A stretch of DNA of 64,000 nucleotides from Galdieria partita. Lineage: Eukaryota > Rhodophyta > Bangiophyceae > Galdieriales > Galdieriaceae. Positions 55,154-64,000 of the stretch are shown piece after piece; positions within the stretch are counted from its first letter, which is position 1; every line of letters starts with the position of its first letter. The position numbers and the translations under genes were made by a program. The stretch spans positions 124,001-188,000 of the forward strand of contig BQMJ01000025.1 of NCBI GenBank assembly GCA_025991245.1. The letters are read 5' to 3'. The notes beneath the pieces are model-generated. The model saw only the letters and a list, made by a program, of their open reading frames with translations, was not told the origin of the DNA and ran no database searches.

Positions 55154-56674
55154 TTACTTAACATTCAAATATAAAATAACTGGCAATTTCCAGGCCTGAC
55201 TAAGATCTCTTTCTGCTGCTCGTTGTATCCACTTTAAATTGGAGCCTTGTGGACCCAACACCATTCCGACTTGAGACTTTCGTTCTAACAAAATTTGTTC
55301 TTCAACCGCAACTACTCCAGAAGATATCAATTGACAACTCTCCAACTGAAACTTGGCATGATAAGGAACTTCAAAATGTACACAATGCAACAATTTCTCT
55401 CGAAGAATATCTTCCATCATATCTACAAACGAACCACCATATGGACTAGCAGTAGGTGACAACCATGTACCAGGTTTGCACATTTCAAAAAGAAAATCTC
55501 GTACGTGATCGATTCCTTTATCCTTCTTGGCAGAAATCATAAAGCTCATAGCGAATGGAAAAATATCATAAAATTCCTTTGCCATATCCGGAAGATACTG
55601 ACGATTGGCTAAATGGTCCACTTTGTTCAAACCCAATATCCAGACTTGTTTGTTGTTGCCTTGTATTGAAAGAATATTCTTTTGAATATTCATGGCTTCT
55701 TGTTGAGTCAACACATGGGTAAGAAATTCCTTTCCTTGTTCCTCCATTCGTTGTTTCAGTTCTATCAGCATTCGTTTGGTCGCTTCTCTAGCTGTCTTAC
55801 AACTGCTATCCACAATAACAAAACATACATCAGCATTCCAAGCTGCATTCCAAGCTGCTATAAGAAATGTTCGTTCATGATGAACTTTGGCAGCATCATC
55901 ACTACCAATCATTCCAGGAGTATCTAAAAATAACAACACTTTGATATACTGTTGGAAATAGAAATGAGTTATCTACTTACCGTAAATCAACAATTGCTTT
56001 TCATCTCTGGTCACATATACACTATGCGTCTTTCTAGTGGTATTTCTCTTTCTAGATACTGCTACTACTTTGTTTCCTAAAAGTCTATTCAACAATGTAG
56101 ATTTTCCAGCGTTAGGTAGACCAATCACTGCTACACTTGCTGTCTTTTGTTGTTCTACAGGAACATTGACGCTCCAAGTCTTCGAAAAAGCTTCCGAAAT
56201 TGCACTAGGTAACAAAAGACGTTGGTCTTTTTCTCCCGACCGAAACATTTTTCCAACGATACCCCGCAACTTGAGATATTCCTTTTCAGTCAACTGCAAT
56301 AAGTTCTCTCCTCTATAAAAGGTTTGATGAATCGTATTGTCTTGTTTCTCTTGTTGGAACAAATCTTCTTTGGTTTTTTCTTCCACTGAATTGGCAAAAT
56401 GTACCGCAAAGTCGTCACCTTTTTGAATTCTCTTGGTCGGTAACAACATAGAAGCCTTATGAGGACTCGCTTGTTTCTTAGTTGGAATCGATTCATAAAC
56501 AACTTGTACTTGCTGTGGCGCGTCAACTTTAGGTCGTTCCTTTGTCCAGGATATTCTCTTTAACGAGTTGGAAACAGTCCCACTACCACTATTACCGACT
56601 GGTTTCCAAGTAATATGCTTTCTAGAAAGAATACTCATATATCGTTTGAATACAATAGAAAAGTAACTTTTCAT
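55154..56674 (-). CDS. ERA: Era-type GTPase with KH domain (organellar)
   Basis: Exon 1 56674-55981 and exon 2 55938-55154, joined over a 42-nt intron (the shortest GT-AG intron seen here), give 492 residues. Bacterial Era is about 300, so about 180 extra N-terminal residues act as targeting sequence plus a linker. Era binds the 3' end of small-subunit rRNA in ribosome assembly. G1 [27 protein letters not shown] (G2), DTPG (G3) after the intron, NKVDH (G4) and SAKKDKG (G5) are all present. The KH domain has [23 protein letters not shown] (GxxG loop GPQG). Plastid or mitochondrion cannot be decided. Confidence 0.93.
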
Positions 56675-56797
56675 GTCTCTTTGGGATATTCCAACTTTCT
56701 TGTCACATCAAAGACAAAATCTATGAAAACATGTGCCTCAACTGAGAAATTTTAAAGAACGTGGAGTTGCTACTTTCTTCCATTTTCACTCGTCCAT

Positions 56798-58204
56798 TTA
56801 TTTGAATATCGACGGCAAAATATGCAATCGATCCAAATCTCCTATCAGAAGAAACCCACTTGCAACTAGAAACAAGAATAATGCTGTTCTATTCACGGCA
56901 TCTTGAACTTTCAAGGATAAAGGTACTCCTCGAATCGCTTCCCATAACAAAAATATCATTTGACCGCCATCCAAAGCTGGTATAGGAAGAGAATTGATCA
57001 ACGCCAAGTTAATAGATATGGCTGCAGCAAATGAAAAAAGGGACGCCGCATCGTTCTTAGCCAATTCAGCTCCCATACTTACGACTCCAATAGGACCAGC
57101 TAAACCATTCGAAGATTGACGAAAATTGGTAATTAAGCGATACAAACCACCAAACACTTGACTTGAAAAACGTGTAAATTCTGAATTGGTCAATTCAATA
57201 CTACTCCAGACATTTGTAGGACGCTGCCGAATAATTTTCATGTTGGGAATCAGCTCCACTCCTCCTAAAGTAGCTTCTCCATTTTTGTTACAACACTCAG
57301 GCTTCAATTCTATAGAGCGATATTCCTCTCCTCTCTTGATGGTAACTTTTAACACTTTGCCTCCACTTGAACGAATGTTATCAGCCAGAATCTTTGCTGA
57401 CATACCAGATGCAGGTATAGGTTCTCCTTGTAACTCCACAATGACATCATTTTGTTGTAAACCTGCTTGACTTGCTGGTCCATTCAAATTTTGAATATTC
57501 ATAATTACAGCTCCAGGTGAAAAGGACGGTTCTGCCATACCAAATAAACTGATAGAACTGAATAAAGAAATCCATGCAAAGAAGATGTTGGCAACTACAC
57601 CAGCAGATATTACGATAGCTCTCTGTCCAACAGGTCTATTGGAAAGAAGGTTTGGATCAGATAACTTTTTGGTTTCTCCTGTAGACTCATCCTTTGTGGT
57701 TTCTTCGGGAAAGGAAACAAAACCTCCCAAGGGTATCATGCGTAAGGAGAATTCAGTTTCGGAGTTTTTTGGTTTATACGATAGAAAGGACGGACCAAAC
57801 CCTATAGAAAAATTTTTTACTCGAATGCCTTGTAATCTTGCAGCAAAGAAATGTCCAGCTTCATGAACTATGATAACCAAAGCAAGCACAGCTAGACCAC
57901 TCAAACTACTAGTAAATTGTACAAGAGATGCTGAAGGTGTATATGCCAGTAAAGAGAGCGCCAAATATGTTGGTTGAATATCGTCGGTAGAAAAAAGACA
58001 TCGCAAGACTTGCGCCCTTTTTGGGTTGCTGGACCACACTTTTTTATGACGCTGAAGGAAGCAACTCTGATTCCTGAGATATATATACTTGTAACTAAGT
58101 GTTCCCTTTTTGGAGTAGCAATCTAGTCTTGGTTTTAGTAGCCAACTACTTTGAAAGCAACAGGTATGTAACCAGTGAAATGATTTCCTATTAGATATTC
58201 TCAT
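56798..58204 (-). CDS. Plastid M50 (site-2) protease, RseP/AraSP-like
   Basis: 468 residues, no intron. After about 90 residues of Arg/Ser-rich leader (transit-like) come a first helix with the zinc site IIVHEAGHFFAARLQG (HExxH), a GIRVKNFSIGFGP strand, a PDZ domain (SPGAVIMNIQNLNGPASQAGLQQNDVIVELQGEPI) and the second metal motif NSLPIPALDGGQM (NxxPxxxLDG), with a final hydrophobic pair. Both active-site parts are intact. Bacterial RseP cuts anti-sigma factors; the plant homologue ARASP sits in the inner envelope and is needed for chloroplast development. A standard single-PDZ version. Confidence 0.93.
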   Translation of the reverse strand: MRISNRKSFHWLHTCCFQSSWLLKPRLDCYSKKGTLSYKYIYLRNQSCFLQRHKKVWSSNPKRAQVLRCLFSTDDIQPTYLALSLLAYTPSASLVQFTSSLSGLAVLALVIIVHEAGHFFAARLQGIRVKNFSIGFGPSFLSYKPKNSETEFSLRMIPLGGFVSFPEETTKDESTGETKKLSDPNLLSNRPVGQRAIVISAGVVANIFFAWISLFSSISLFGMAEPSFSPGAVIMNIQNLNGPASQAGLQQNDVIVELQGEPIPASGMSAKILADNIRSSGGKVLKVTIKRGEEYRSIELKPECCNKNGEATLGGVELIPNMKIIRQRPTNVWSSIELTNSEFTRFSSQVFGGLYRLITNFRQSSNGLAGPIGVVSMGAELAKNDAASLFSFAAAISINLALINSLPIPALDGGQMIFLLWEAIRGVPLSLKVQDAVNRTALFLFLVASGFLLIGDLDRLHILPSIFK

Positions 58205-58299
58205 TTCCTTGTATCACACCACACATAAATTTCAACTTTTGGATTTTGGATCCACATTTATTCATACCACAAAACATTTCCTATCCACATCCCATTCTT

Positions 58300-58749
58300 T
58301 TATATAAACCCTGACCCCATCATATTGTTGTTGGAACGTTGAATGGCTGCCATAATCAAAGATATCACGAAGAGTGTAGCTACCCAAAATCTCCAATCCT
58401 TGGTCAACAAAGACAACCTAGGAATAGTGAACAGCCTCCTTGGAAACTTGGAACTACTTTGTCTTTTCAGTTTTTCCCAAGGAGAAAAGGTTTTGGGCTT
58501 TTCACTTTCCGAGCTCCCTGTAGCCACGTATTTTACCCACTCAAAATCCCAATCTACACTAGTTGAAGGGATTTCATGGTACGAGCGTTGAGATACAAAC
58601 GGTACTCCCTTGCGAGGCTGCGTGTCTTCTGTATAGTCAGACTTGCCCGGTTCTTTTCCACTGCCTTGTTGACAAGCACATAGAGCCAGACTGTGTTTTC
58701 CGGCTCTCGCTGTCGATGAAAATGGATAAAGAATGGCCACAAACATCAT
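58300..58749 (-). CDS. Tail-anchored unknown protein, possibly plastid
   Basis: 149 residues from the ATG at 58749 ([18 protein letters not shown]); the frame is open to 58869, but the extra part would eat into the RAD51 promoter. The N-terminus is hydrophobic then basic, a possible signal or transit sequence with ALCACQ after it. The middle is polar, with [12 protein letters not shown] as the most distinctive string. One C-terminal TM helix ([16 protein letters not shown]) is followed by about 12 residues. No family recognised. It is 95 nt upstream of the M50 protease on the same strand. Confidence 0.55.
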   Translation of the reverse strand: MMFVAILYPFSSTARAGKHSLALCACQQGSGKEPGKSDYTEDTQPRKGVPFVSQRSYHEIPSTSVDWDFEWVKYVATGSSESEKPKTFSPWEKLKRQSSSKFPRRLFTIPRLSLLTKDWRFWVATLFVISLIMAAIQRSNNNMMGSGFI

Positions 58750-58895
58750 CAGAAAACTGTTTTGAAGAAGATCGATTCGGTCGGTCTGCAGCAATTCTAG
58801 GCGGGCCCTCTGAAGATCCTTTTCACCCGATTCAAATTTGTAATTGGACCAACATTTCTGTGTCAACAATCATAGCTCGTGAAACCAAAGCTGCC

Positions 58896-59966
58896 ATGAG
58901 CAAGTCCATGGTTCAAGAACCTATCAAGCCAGAAGAAGATTCTGAAGAGTTATTAGGACCCTTGGCAATACAAAAATTGGAACAAGTTGGCATTTCCTCA
59001 ACCGATATCAAAAGGTTACAAGATGCAGGATATCATACTGTGGAATCCGTTGCCTATACAACGAAGAAGACGTTATTAGACGTCAAGGGAATAAGTGAAG
59101 CAAAAGCTGAAAAGATTATCAACGAATGTGCCAAACTGGTAAATATGGGTTTCACAACTGCTTATGAATATCACAAAACGAGACAAGAGATTATTTCGTT
59201 GACTACCGGAAGTCAAGACTTGGATAACTTGCTGGCTGGAGGAATAGAAACTGGTTCTATCACTGAGTTGTTTGGGGAGTTTCGTACAGGGAAAACTCAA
59301 TTATGTCATACTCTTTGTGTGACTTGTCAATTGCCCATTGAGAATGGAGGTGGAGAAGGCAAGGCATTGTACATAGACTCGGAAGGTACATTTAGACCTG
59401 AAAGGATTGTCGCCATTTCGGAACGATATGGCTTGAATAGTGAAGATGTTCTCAACAACATTGCTGTTGCACGTGCATACAATTCGGATCATCAACTTCA
59501 ATTGTTGACCCAAGCATGTGCGTTGATGGCGGAAAGTAGGTAAGGGAGTCCAATTCGTTGTGTATTTTGAATATTTCTTACATTATTCAGATATGCTCTT
59601 ATTGTGGTAGACTCTGCTACTGCTTTATATCGTACTGATTATTCTGGAAGAGGAGAACTTGCCGCCAGACAACAACACATGGCAAGGTTTCTACGAGCAT
59701 TACAAAAGCTTGCAGATGAATTTGGTGTTGCTGTTGTTATTACTAATCAAGTAGTTGCACAAGTGGATGGTGGTGCTATGTTTGCCGTCGATCCCAAAAA
59801 GCCTATTGGAGGAAATATTATTGCACATGCATCTCAAACCAGATTATATTTGAGAAAAGGTAGAGCAGAGAATCGTATATGCAAAATATATGATTCACCT
59901 TGTTTACCTGAAGCAGAAGCAACATTCTCTATCATGACTGATGGTATTCGAGATGCTTCTGATTAG
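58896..59966 (+). CDS. RAD51: RAD51 recombinase
   Basis: Exon 1 58896-59539 and exon 2 59591-59966, with a 51-nt intron, give 339 residues, exactly the human RAD51 length. It forms filaments on single-stranded DNA for strand exchange in homologous recombination. The helix-hairpin-helix N domain is [27 protein letters not shown]...[11 protein letters not shown]. The core has [20 protein letters not shown] (Walker A), [34 protein letters not shown] (Walker B), [17 protein letters not shown] (loop L2 start) and [18 protein letters not shown]. It reads as RAD51 rather than DMC1 by VVAQVDG and [14 protein letters not shown]. The start at 58896 (MSKSMVQEP) is preferred to 58563, which would overlap the opposite gene. 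Confidence 0.97.
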
Positions 59967-60085
59967 TATTATCCTGATAATGCATTATCCATAGAAGAAA
60001 ACAACTATTTTATATAGAAACATGAAGAACCCATTACTATTTCAACTGAGTGGATTCCAATCCTTTCTATATCCATAACTGAATA

Positions 60086-62017
60086 TCAGTCACCTTCACT
60101 CCATTGCACTCCATATTTAGCAGCCAAATAATCACTTTCGACCGGACCTCTTCCACCATAGTCGTACAAAATAGGTTTCCATGCATCTTGTGTCAGTTCC
60201 ATTTCCTTCAATGCCGGAGTAAATATATTCCAAGCCACTTCTAATTCATCATCACGAATAAACAGACTTTTCTCGCCGTGTATGACATCGAGAATAAGTC
60301 TTTCATAGGCATCAGGTATATCTTTGCTATCTTCCCAAGCTGTACGATAAAAGAGATTCAAACGTGCTTCTTCTAAACGGGATGTAAAACCCGGTGCCTT
60401 GCTAAGGATACGCATATAAATGGCTTCATCTGGTTGTACTCGAATCACCAATTCATTATGAGGAAGATGCGAAGAAACAATTTGAGAAAATAGTCCACCA
60501 GGAACGGATTGAAACTGAATACGAATTTCTGCCTATCCATATGAGCATTTCATTCATCCAATGAACAACTTATTCTCTACTTTTCCTATTTACCTTGCGT
60601 TCATCCAATGCCTTACCAGCCTTCATAAGAAATGGAACACCTGACCATCTTCTATTATTCACTTGAAATACGCAAGCAGCAAACGTAGGAGTATGACTAT
60701 TATTCACAATTCCTGGTTCTGATAAATAAGAACGTTGAGGATTCTATTTACATATTTCGTCATCACTCAGTCTTCAAATGTACAGAACAATATAATATGC
60801 ACAATACTCACCTGACGGTCTCTATACTGACCAAGTACAAAGTCGGATGCTTTCAAAGGACGTATGCAACGTAAAAATTTTACCTTTTCATCTCGAATAT
60901 CTTCCGCATGCAAAGTAACTGGTTGTTCCATACCCAACAATGCCATCACTTGTAATAAATGATTCTGCATAATATCTCTAATAATTCCATATTCATCGAA
61001 ATATCCAGCTCTTCCTTCTACACCAAAGTTCTCTTTAAACACAATTTGAATGGAAGCAATATGATCTCGATTCCATAAGGGCTCAAATAGATAATTGGCA
61101 AACCGTAAAACCATCAAATTTTGAACCAACTCCTTTCCCAAATAGTGATCAATTCGATATATTTCATCTTCAGAAATACAGTTGCGAAGACTATTTCGAA
61201 GTTGCAGATAAGAATTCGTATCTTTTCCAAATGGTTTTTCCATGACGATGCGGTTCCAACCTCGTTTCGTTCTCCCACTATAATGAATATGATGCACTAC
61301 ATCTTCAAATACTTGAGAAGGAACGGCCAAGTAATATAACCTGTCCACTCGGGTGTTGGGAAAGGATTGTTCAAAGTTGTTCAACAATTGATCTAGTCGA
61401 ACAAAGTCTTCAGTCTTATTATACATACCTGACATATAATGACACTTGGGTAGAAATTCATCCATCTTTTGTTGACATTGTGGACCATCGATAACTCTAC
61501 AAGTCAATGACTCCATAATAGAGTTTCTAAAATCTTCTTGAGACATGGGTCTTCTAGCATATCCAACTATGAGAAAGTCATTGGGTAACAAGTCGTGATA
61601 GTACAAGGAAAATAATGCAGGAAAAGTTTTCTTCTTTGCCAAGTCTCCACTAGCGCCAACAACTACTATACATAAAGGCTCTTCTTTGGCCCTTTGCTTT
61701 CGTTTCTTCACGGAATCCATCAAACTAGGATCTAATGTGTTTCCAAGGTGATTGTTATTTTGTTTTGCGACAGATGGACGTTCACTAGTAGTTGTCATAA
61801 GCGGTTCTTCCAAGGGAGCATTGTTCCACTGAGAATCAGTTGAGGTATCAACTTGTACAGCCTGAATACAAGGAATAGTAAAACGAGGAGCGCTGGACGA
61901 CCTCCTTTCTAAAAGGGGAAGATACAAAGGTGATGCCCTTCTCTGTATATATTTTGTTTTCCATAAATGAATTGTATTTGTATTCCATAAACTAGTTGTG
62001 AATAGAGGTATCCACAT
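60086..62017 (-). CDS. Glucose-6-phosphate 1-dehydrogenase, plastid-type
   Basis: Exons 62017-60812, 60743-60594 and 60532-60086 (introns 68 and 61 nt) give 600 residues. First step of the oxidative pentose phosphate path, making NADPH. NADP site VVVGASGDLAKKKTFPALF, RIVMEKPFGKD, the active-site string YRIDHYLGKELVQN and NHLLQVMALLGME are intact. Exon 2 brings GVPFLMKAGKAL and the last exon GDELVIRVQPDE-like NELVIRVQPDEAIYM. About 110 residues precede the catalytic part, starting with a Thr/Ser/Arg-rich leader, as in plastid isoforms. The C-terminus ends VESDYLAAKYGVQW, common in G6PD. Confidence 0.95.
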
Positions 62018-62390
62018 ATTACAATTTCTACAAAAGTTGCGTCGAGAAGAAGAATATTGAAAATGGCTCTTTCAATGATTCCATCGAAAGGACTGTGCAT
62101 TGTCATATCTTCTTTAGAGAATATTTCACTTGTTTGATATGAATATTGTGACTGCACAGGAAACAAAGTAAATAAATAATATGAAAACCATGGCAGAGTT
62201 GAAACGATATCTATTTGTAAGATATATTTGTGGTTTCTATGGAATGAGATAATCGATAGCCATTTTCTCCCTGCAAAATTCATCGCGTGCCAATCATTGG
62301 AAGAGACGGAGAGATTGTTGGATGCTCGTGTGGAGATTGTGTCAGTGGAGAGTGATTGATAGTTGTATAGATTGACTGATCTTTCTGTTT
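62018..62390. other. Divergent promoter region, G6PD / Pumilio
   Basis: About 370 bases between two divergent starts. A minus-strand frame (62283-61909) is open by chance and overlaps the G6PD leader. No motif stands out. Confidence 0.5.
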
Positions 62391-63800
62391 ATGGAAGAAC
62401 AACATACAGAAATATTTCAAGACTTTTTGGCTTGGTCAGACTCTCCTTGTCATATGGAATACTATGATTGTAGTTTATCACAGTTGGGTTGGGAGTCGTC
62501 CTATTCCAATGACCTGCAGTGGCTATCTCAGTGGAAACAAAATCCTTATCTTACTGGTGGATATGAAAACTCTTTTGAATCATTGTCAACTTTGCAACCT
62601 TCACGTCGCAATCTTCCTATCATTTCTTCTATAGAGAGTAAACGAGATACTTTCACATCCTATCATAACCAACTGCGACAACCTTGCGATAGTATGCCTA
62701 GTCCTCGTCATATAACAAAAGGCGCACTTTCTCTACAGAATATGGACTCATCCACTCATTGTTCTGACCCAGTGATTGACAACTCTATTCAAAACATATC
62801 TAATCCGTCTAATATTACTCTTTTGAATGGTCATAGCTTGGATATTTGTAAACTGGCAAAACAAAGACATGGCTGTCAAGTATTATTACATCAACTACAA
62901 TTGAGCAGTTGTCCTATTGCTCAAGAAATTATGGAGACTTGTTGTCTTCATTTTGGAATATGGATGAAACATCCTATTGCCAATTTTCTATGTCAACATG
63001 TATGGAAATGCTTATCTGAGAAACAACGAATGGATATCTTAAGACGTTATTTGGAAGTACTACCTAGAGCAGCATTACATACTTATGGAACTCGAGTGGT
63101 TCAAGTGATGATATCTACTTGTGGTGAAAGAGAGAGTAAAAACTATTTGCAATCGATATTGTCAACTGTGGCCAAGTCCTTGTTCAAGGATGTCAATGGA
63201 GCACATGTTATTCAACATTGTTTTCTTTATTGGTCAAGTGAAGATAATCAATTTCTTTATCGTACTATACGAGACAATTTTCTAGAAATAGCTACTCATC
63301 GACAAGGCTGTTGCATGATTCAAACGAGTATGGATTTTGCTTGTTCCTCTCAACTAGATGATATTGCAACCAGCATCATGGAGCATATCTTTATATTGAT
63401 ACATGACGCCTTTGGTAACTATGTCGTACAACATATATTGGATAGCCAAAATCCACAATATATTCAAGGCATTATGAAGAAACTTCGAGGCCATTGGTAT
63501 GAAATGTCTATGGAAAAGTTTTCTTCTAATATTACTGAAAAATGTTTACAACTTGCTGAAGAAACTCAACGTTGGGAAATGATTCAGGAGATAGCAAAAG
63601 ATTGTTCCAACATAGGCAATCTATTACATGATGCTTATGGAAATTATGTTATTCAGCGGATGTTACAAGTTGCTTCTCCAGCTCAAAAGATGTTATTGAA
63701 AGAATATATTGAAAAGTATTGGAATACGCTTAGTCGTTCTCGATATGGGAAACAAATACAATACAATTTAGAAAAGTTGATGAATAGTATCAACTGTTAA
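62391..63800 (+). CDS. Pumilio-family (PUF) RNA-binding protein
   Basis: 469 residues, no intron. The C-terminal 330 residues hold eight PUF repeats. Clear ones include LAKQRHGCQVLLHQLQL, LHTYGTRVVQVMIST, KDVNGAHVIQHCFLYW, THRQGCCMIQTSM, HDAFGNYVVQHILDSQ, FSSNITEKCLQLA and HDAYGNYVIQRMLQV. Base-recognition triplets such as NYxxQ (FGNYVVQ, YGNYVIQ) and SNxxE (SSNITEK) fit the PUF code, so it should read a UGUR-type site in mRNA 3' UTRs to repress or localise it. The N-terminal 140 residues are low-complexity. The stop at 63798-63800 overlaps by about 11 nt the end of the opposite gene. Confidence 0.93.
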   Translation: MEEQHTEIFQDFLAWSDSPCHMEYYDCSLSQLGWESSYSNDLQWLSQWKQNPYLTGGYENSFESLSTLQPSRRNLPIISSIESKRDTFTSYHNQLRQPCDSMPSPRHITKGALSLQNMDSSTHCSDPVIDNSIQNISNPSNITLLNGHSLDICKLAKQRHGCQVLLHQLQLSSCPIAQEIMETCCLHFGIWMKHPIANFLCQHVWKCLSEKQRMDILRRYLEVLPRAALHTYGTRVVQVMISTCGERESKNYLQSILSTVAKSLFKDVNGAHVIQHCFLYWSSEDNQFLYRTIRDNFLEIATHRQGCCMIQTSMDFACSSQLDDIATSIMEHIFILIHDAFGNYVVQHILDSQNPQYIQGIMKKLRGHWYEMSMEKFSSNITEKCLQLAEETQRWEMIQEIAKDCSNIGNLLHDAYGNYVIQRMLQVASPAQKMLLKEYIEKYWNTLSRSRYGKQIQYNLEKLMNSINC

Positions 63801-64000
63801 AAGGCGAAGCTTTGAAATAGGAAAGAATGTCACCTTTTCTAGCTATTTTGGGTTTGTTGTGTAGTTGTTGGGTTGACTGTTTATCATCATCCTCACAGGA
63901 TTCCTTTGGGTTGTTGTTAAGCCATTTTTGTAAAAAGGCTCTTTTGACTTGTGTTCCTGCCAATAAATGATCAAAGGGATGTTTTGGTTGTCTTTTGGAA
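63790..64000 (-). CDS. Unknown protein, C-terminal part only
   Basis: The minus-strand frame is open from the window edge to a TGA at 63790-63792. It encodes about 69 residues: a Lys/Gln/Asn-rich stretch, an acidic CEDDDKQ segment and the end RKGDILSYFKASPFNS. DILSYFK faintly recalls a C-terminal PCNA-interaction (PIP) motif, but the leading Gln is missing. It overlaps the Pumilio gene end by about 11 nt. Whether it is a real gene needs the sequence beyond the window. Confidence 0.4.
   Translation of the reverse strand, partial: SKRQPKHPFDHLLAGTQVKRAFLQKWLNNNPKESCEDDDKQSTQQLHNKPKIARKGDILSYFKASPFNS

Noticed and set aside
1-64000. Search by eye for transposons, virus-like elements, CRISPR arrays, tRNA and rRNA genes
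   Set aside because: No terminal repeats, integrase, reverse transcriptase, repeat-spacer pattern or tRNA/rRNA sequence was recognised; a covariance-model scan could still find a tRNA.
1-64000. A gene cluster acting as one new biological system
   Set aside because: Neighbours belong to unrelated housekeeping pathways on both strands; adjacency here reflects genome compactness.

Overview
The window reads as nuclear DNA of a unicellular red alga of the cyanidiophyte type, most likely Galdieria or a close relative. The basis is inference from several signs. About 35 genes are packed into 64 kb on both strands. Introns are very short (about 42-76 nt) with GTAAG-like donors. Base composition is AT-leaning. 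There are plastid-type genes (long HPF, bifunctional nuclease with UVR motif, M50 protease, a plastid-type G6PD). A CPSase-DHOase-ATCase (CAD-type) fusion is present, which is known in Cyanidioschyzon but absent from green plants. Bacterial-style architectures also occur (Pat-like acetyltransferase, GNAT and alpha/beta-hydrolase membrane proteins). No transposon, virus-like element, CRISPR array, rRNA or tRNA was recognised.

Layout. 1-13.3 kb: start of an RRM protein (partial), a large LRR/cysteine-rich surface receptor, thymidylate kinase, NF-YC, NSF/Sec18, a DUF89/ARMT1 protein and a multi-TM alpha/beta hydrolase. 13.3-26.3 kb: plastid HPF, a 1.35 kb non-coding stretch, a P3A proton ATPase, and the CAD-type gene in nine exons. 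26.5-35.4 kb: OGG1 (with an apparent one-base frameshift), a GNAT-like membrane protein, a SIP5-like RING protein, the DP transcription factor, a small unknown ORF, exosome CSL4 and SPT20. 36-48.7 kb: a sugar transporter, APC8/CDC23, V-ATPase subunit F, a bifunctional nuclease, an ENTH protein, APS kinase, a Pat-like CoA-ligase/GNAT fusion and a mitochondrial carrier. 48.7-64 kb: an Aquarius-like helicase, SRP9, a phosphate transporter, Era GTPase, an M50 protease, a tail-anchored unknown, RAD51, G6PD, a Pumilio protein and the 3' end of one more gene.

The genes are not a functional operon; they are ordinary housekeeping genes for nucleotide synthesis (CAD, TMPK), DNA repair (OGG1, RAD51), cell cycle (DP, CDC23), RNA processing (AQR, CSL4, SRP9, Pumilio), chloroplast upkeep and ion transport. 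E2F-like TTTSGCGC motifs lie near several of them, and the window encodes a DP subunit. Neighbours are often only 8-60 nt apart. The most unusual items are the degenerate dihydroorotase domain inside CAD, a run of GC-AG introns in the same gene, the Pat-like protein with both active-site signatures eroded, and the OGG1 frameshift. I did not find a clearly new multi-gene system here.
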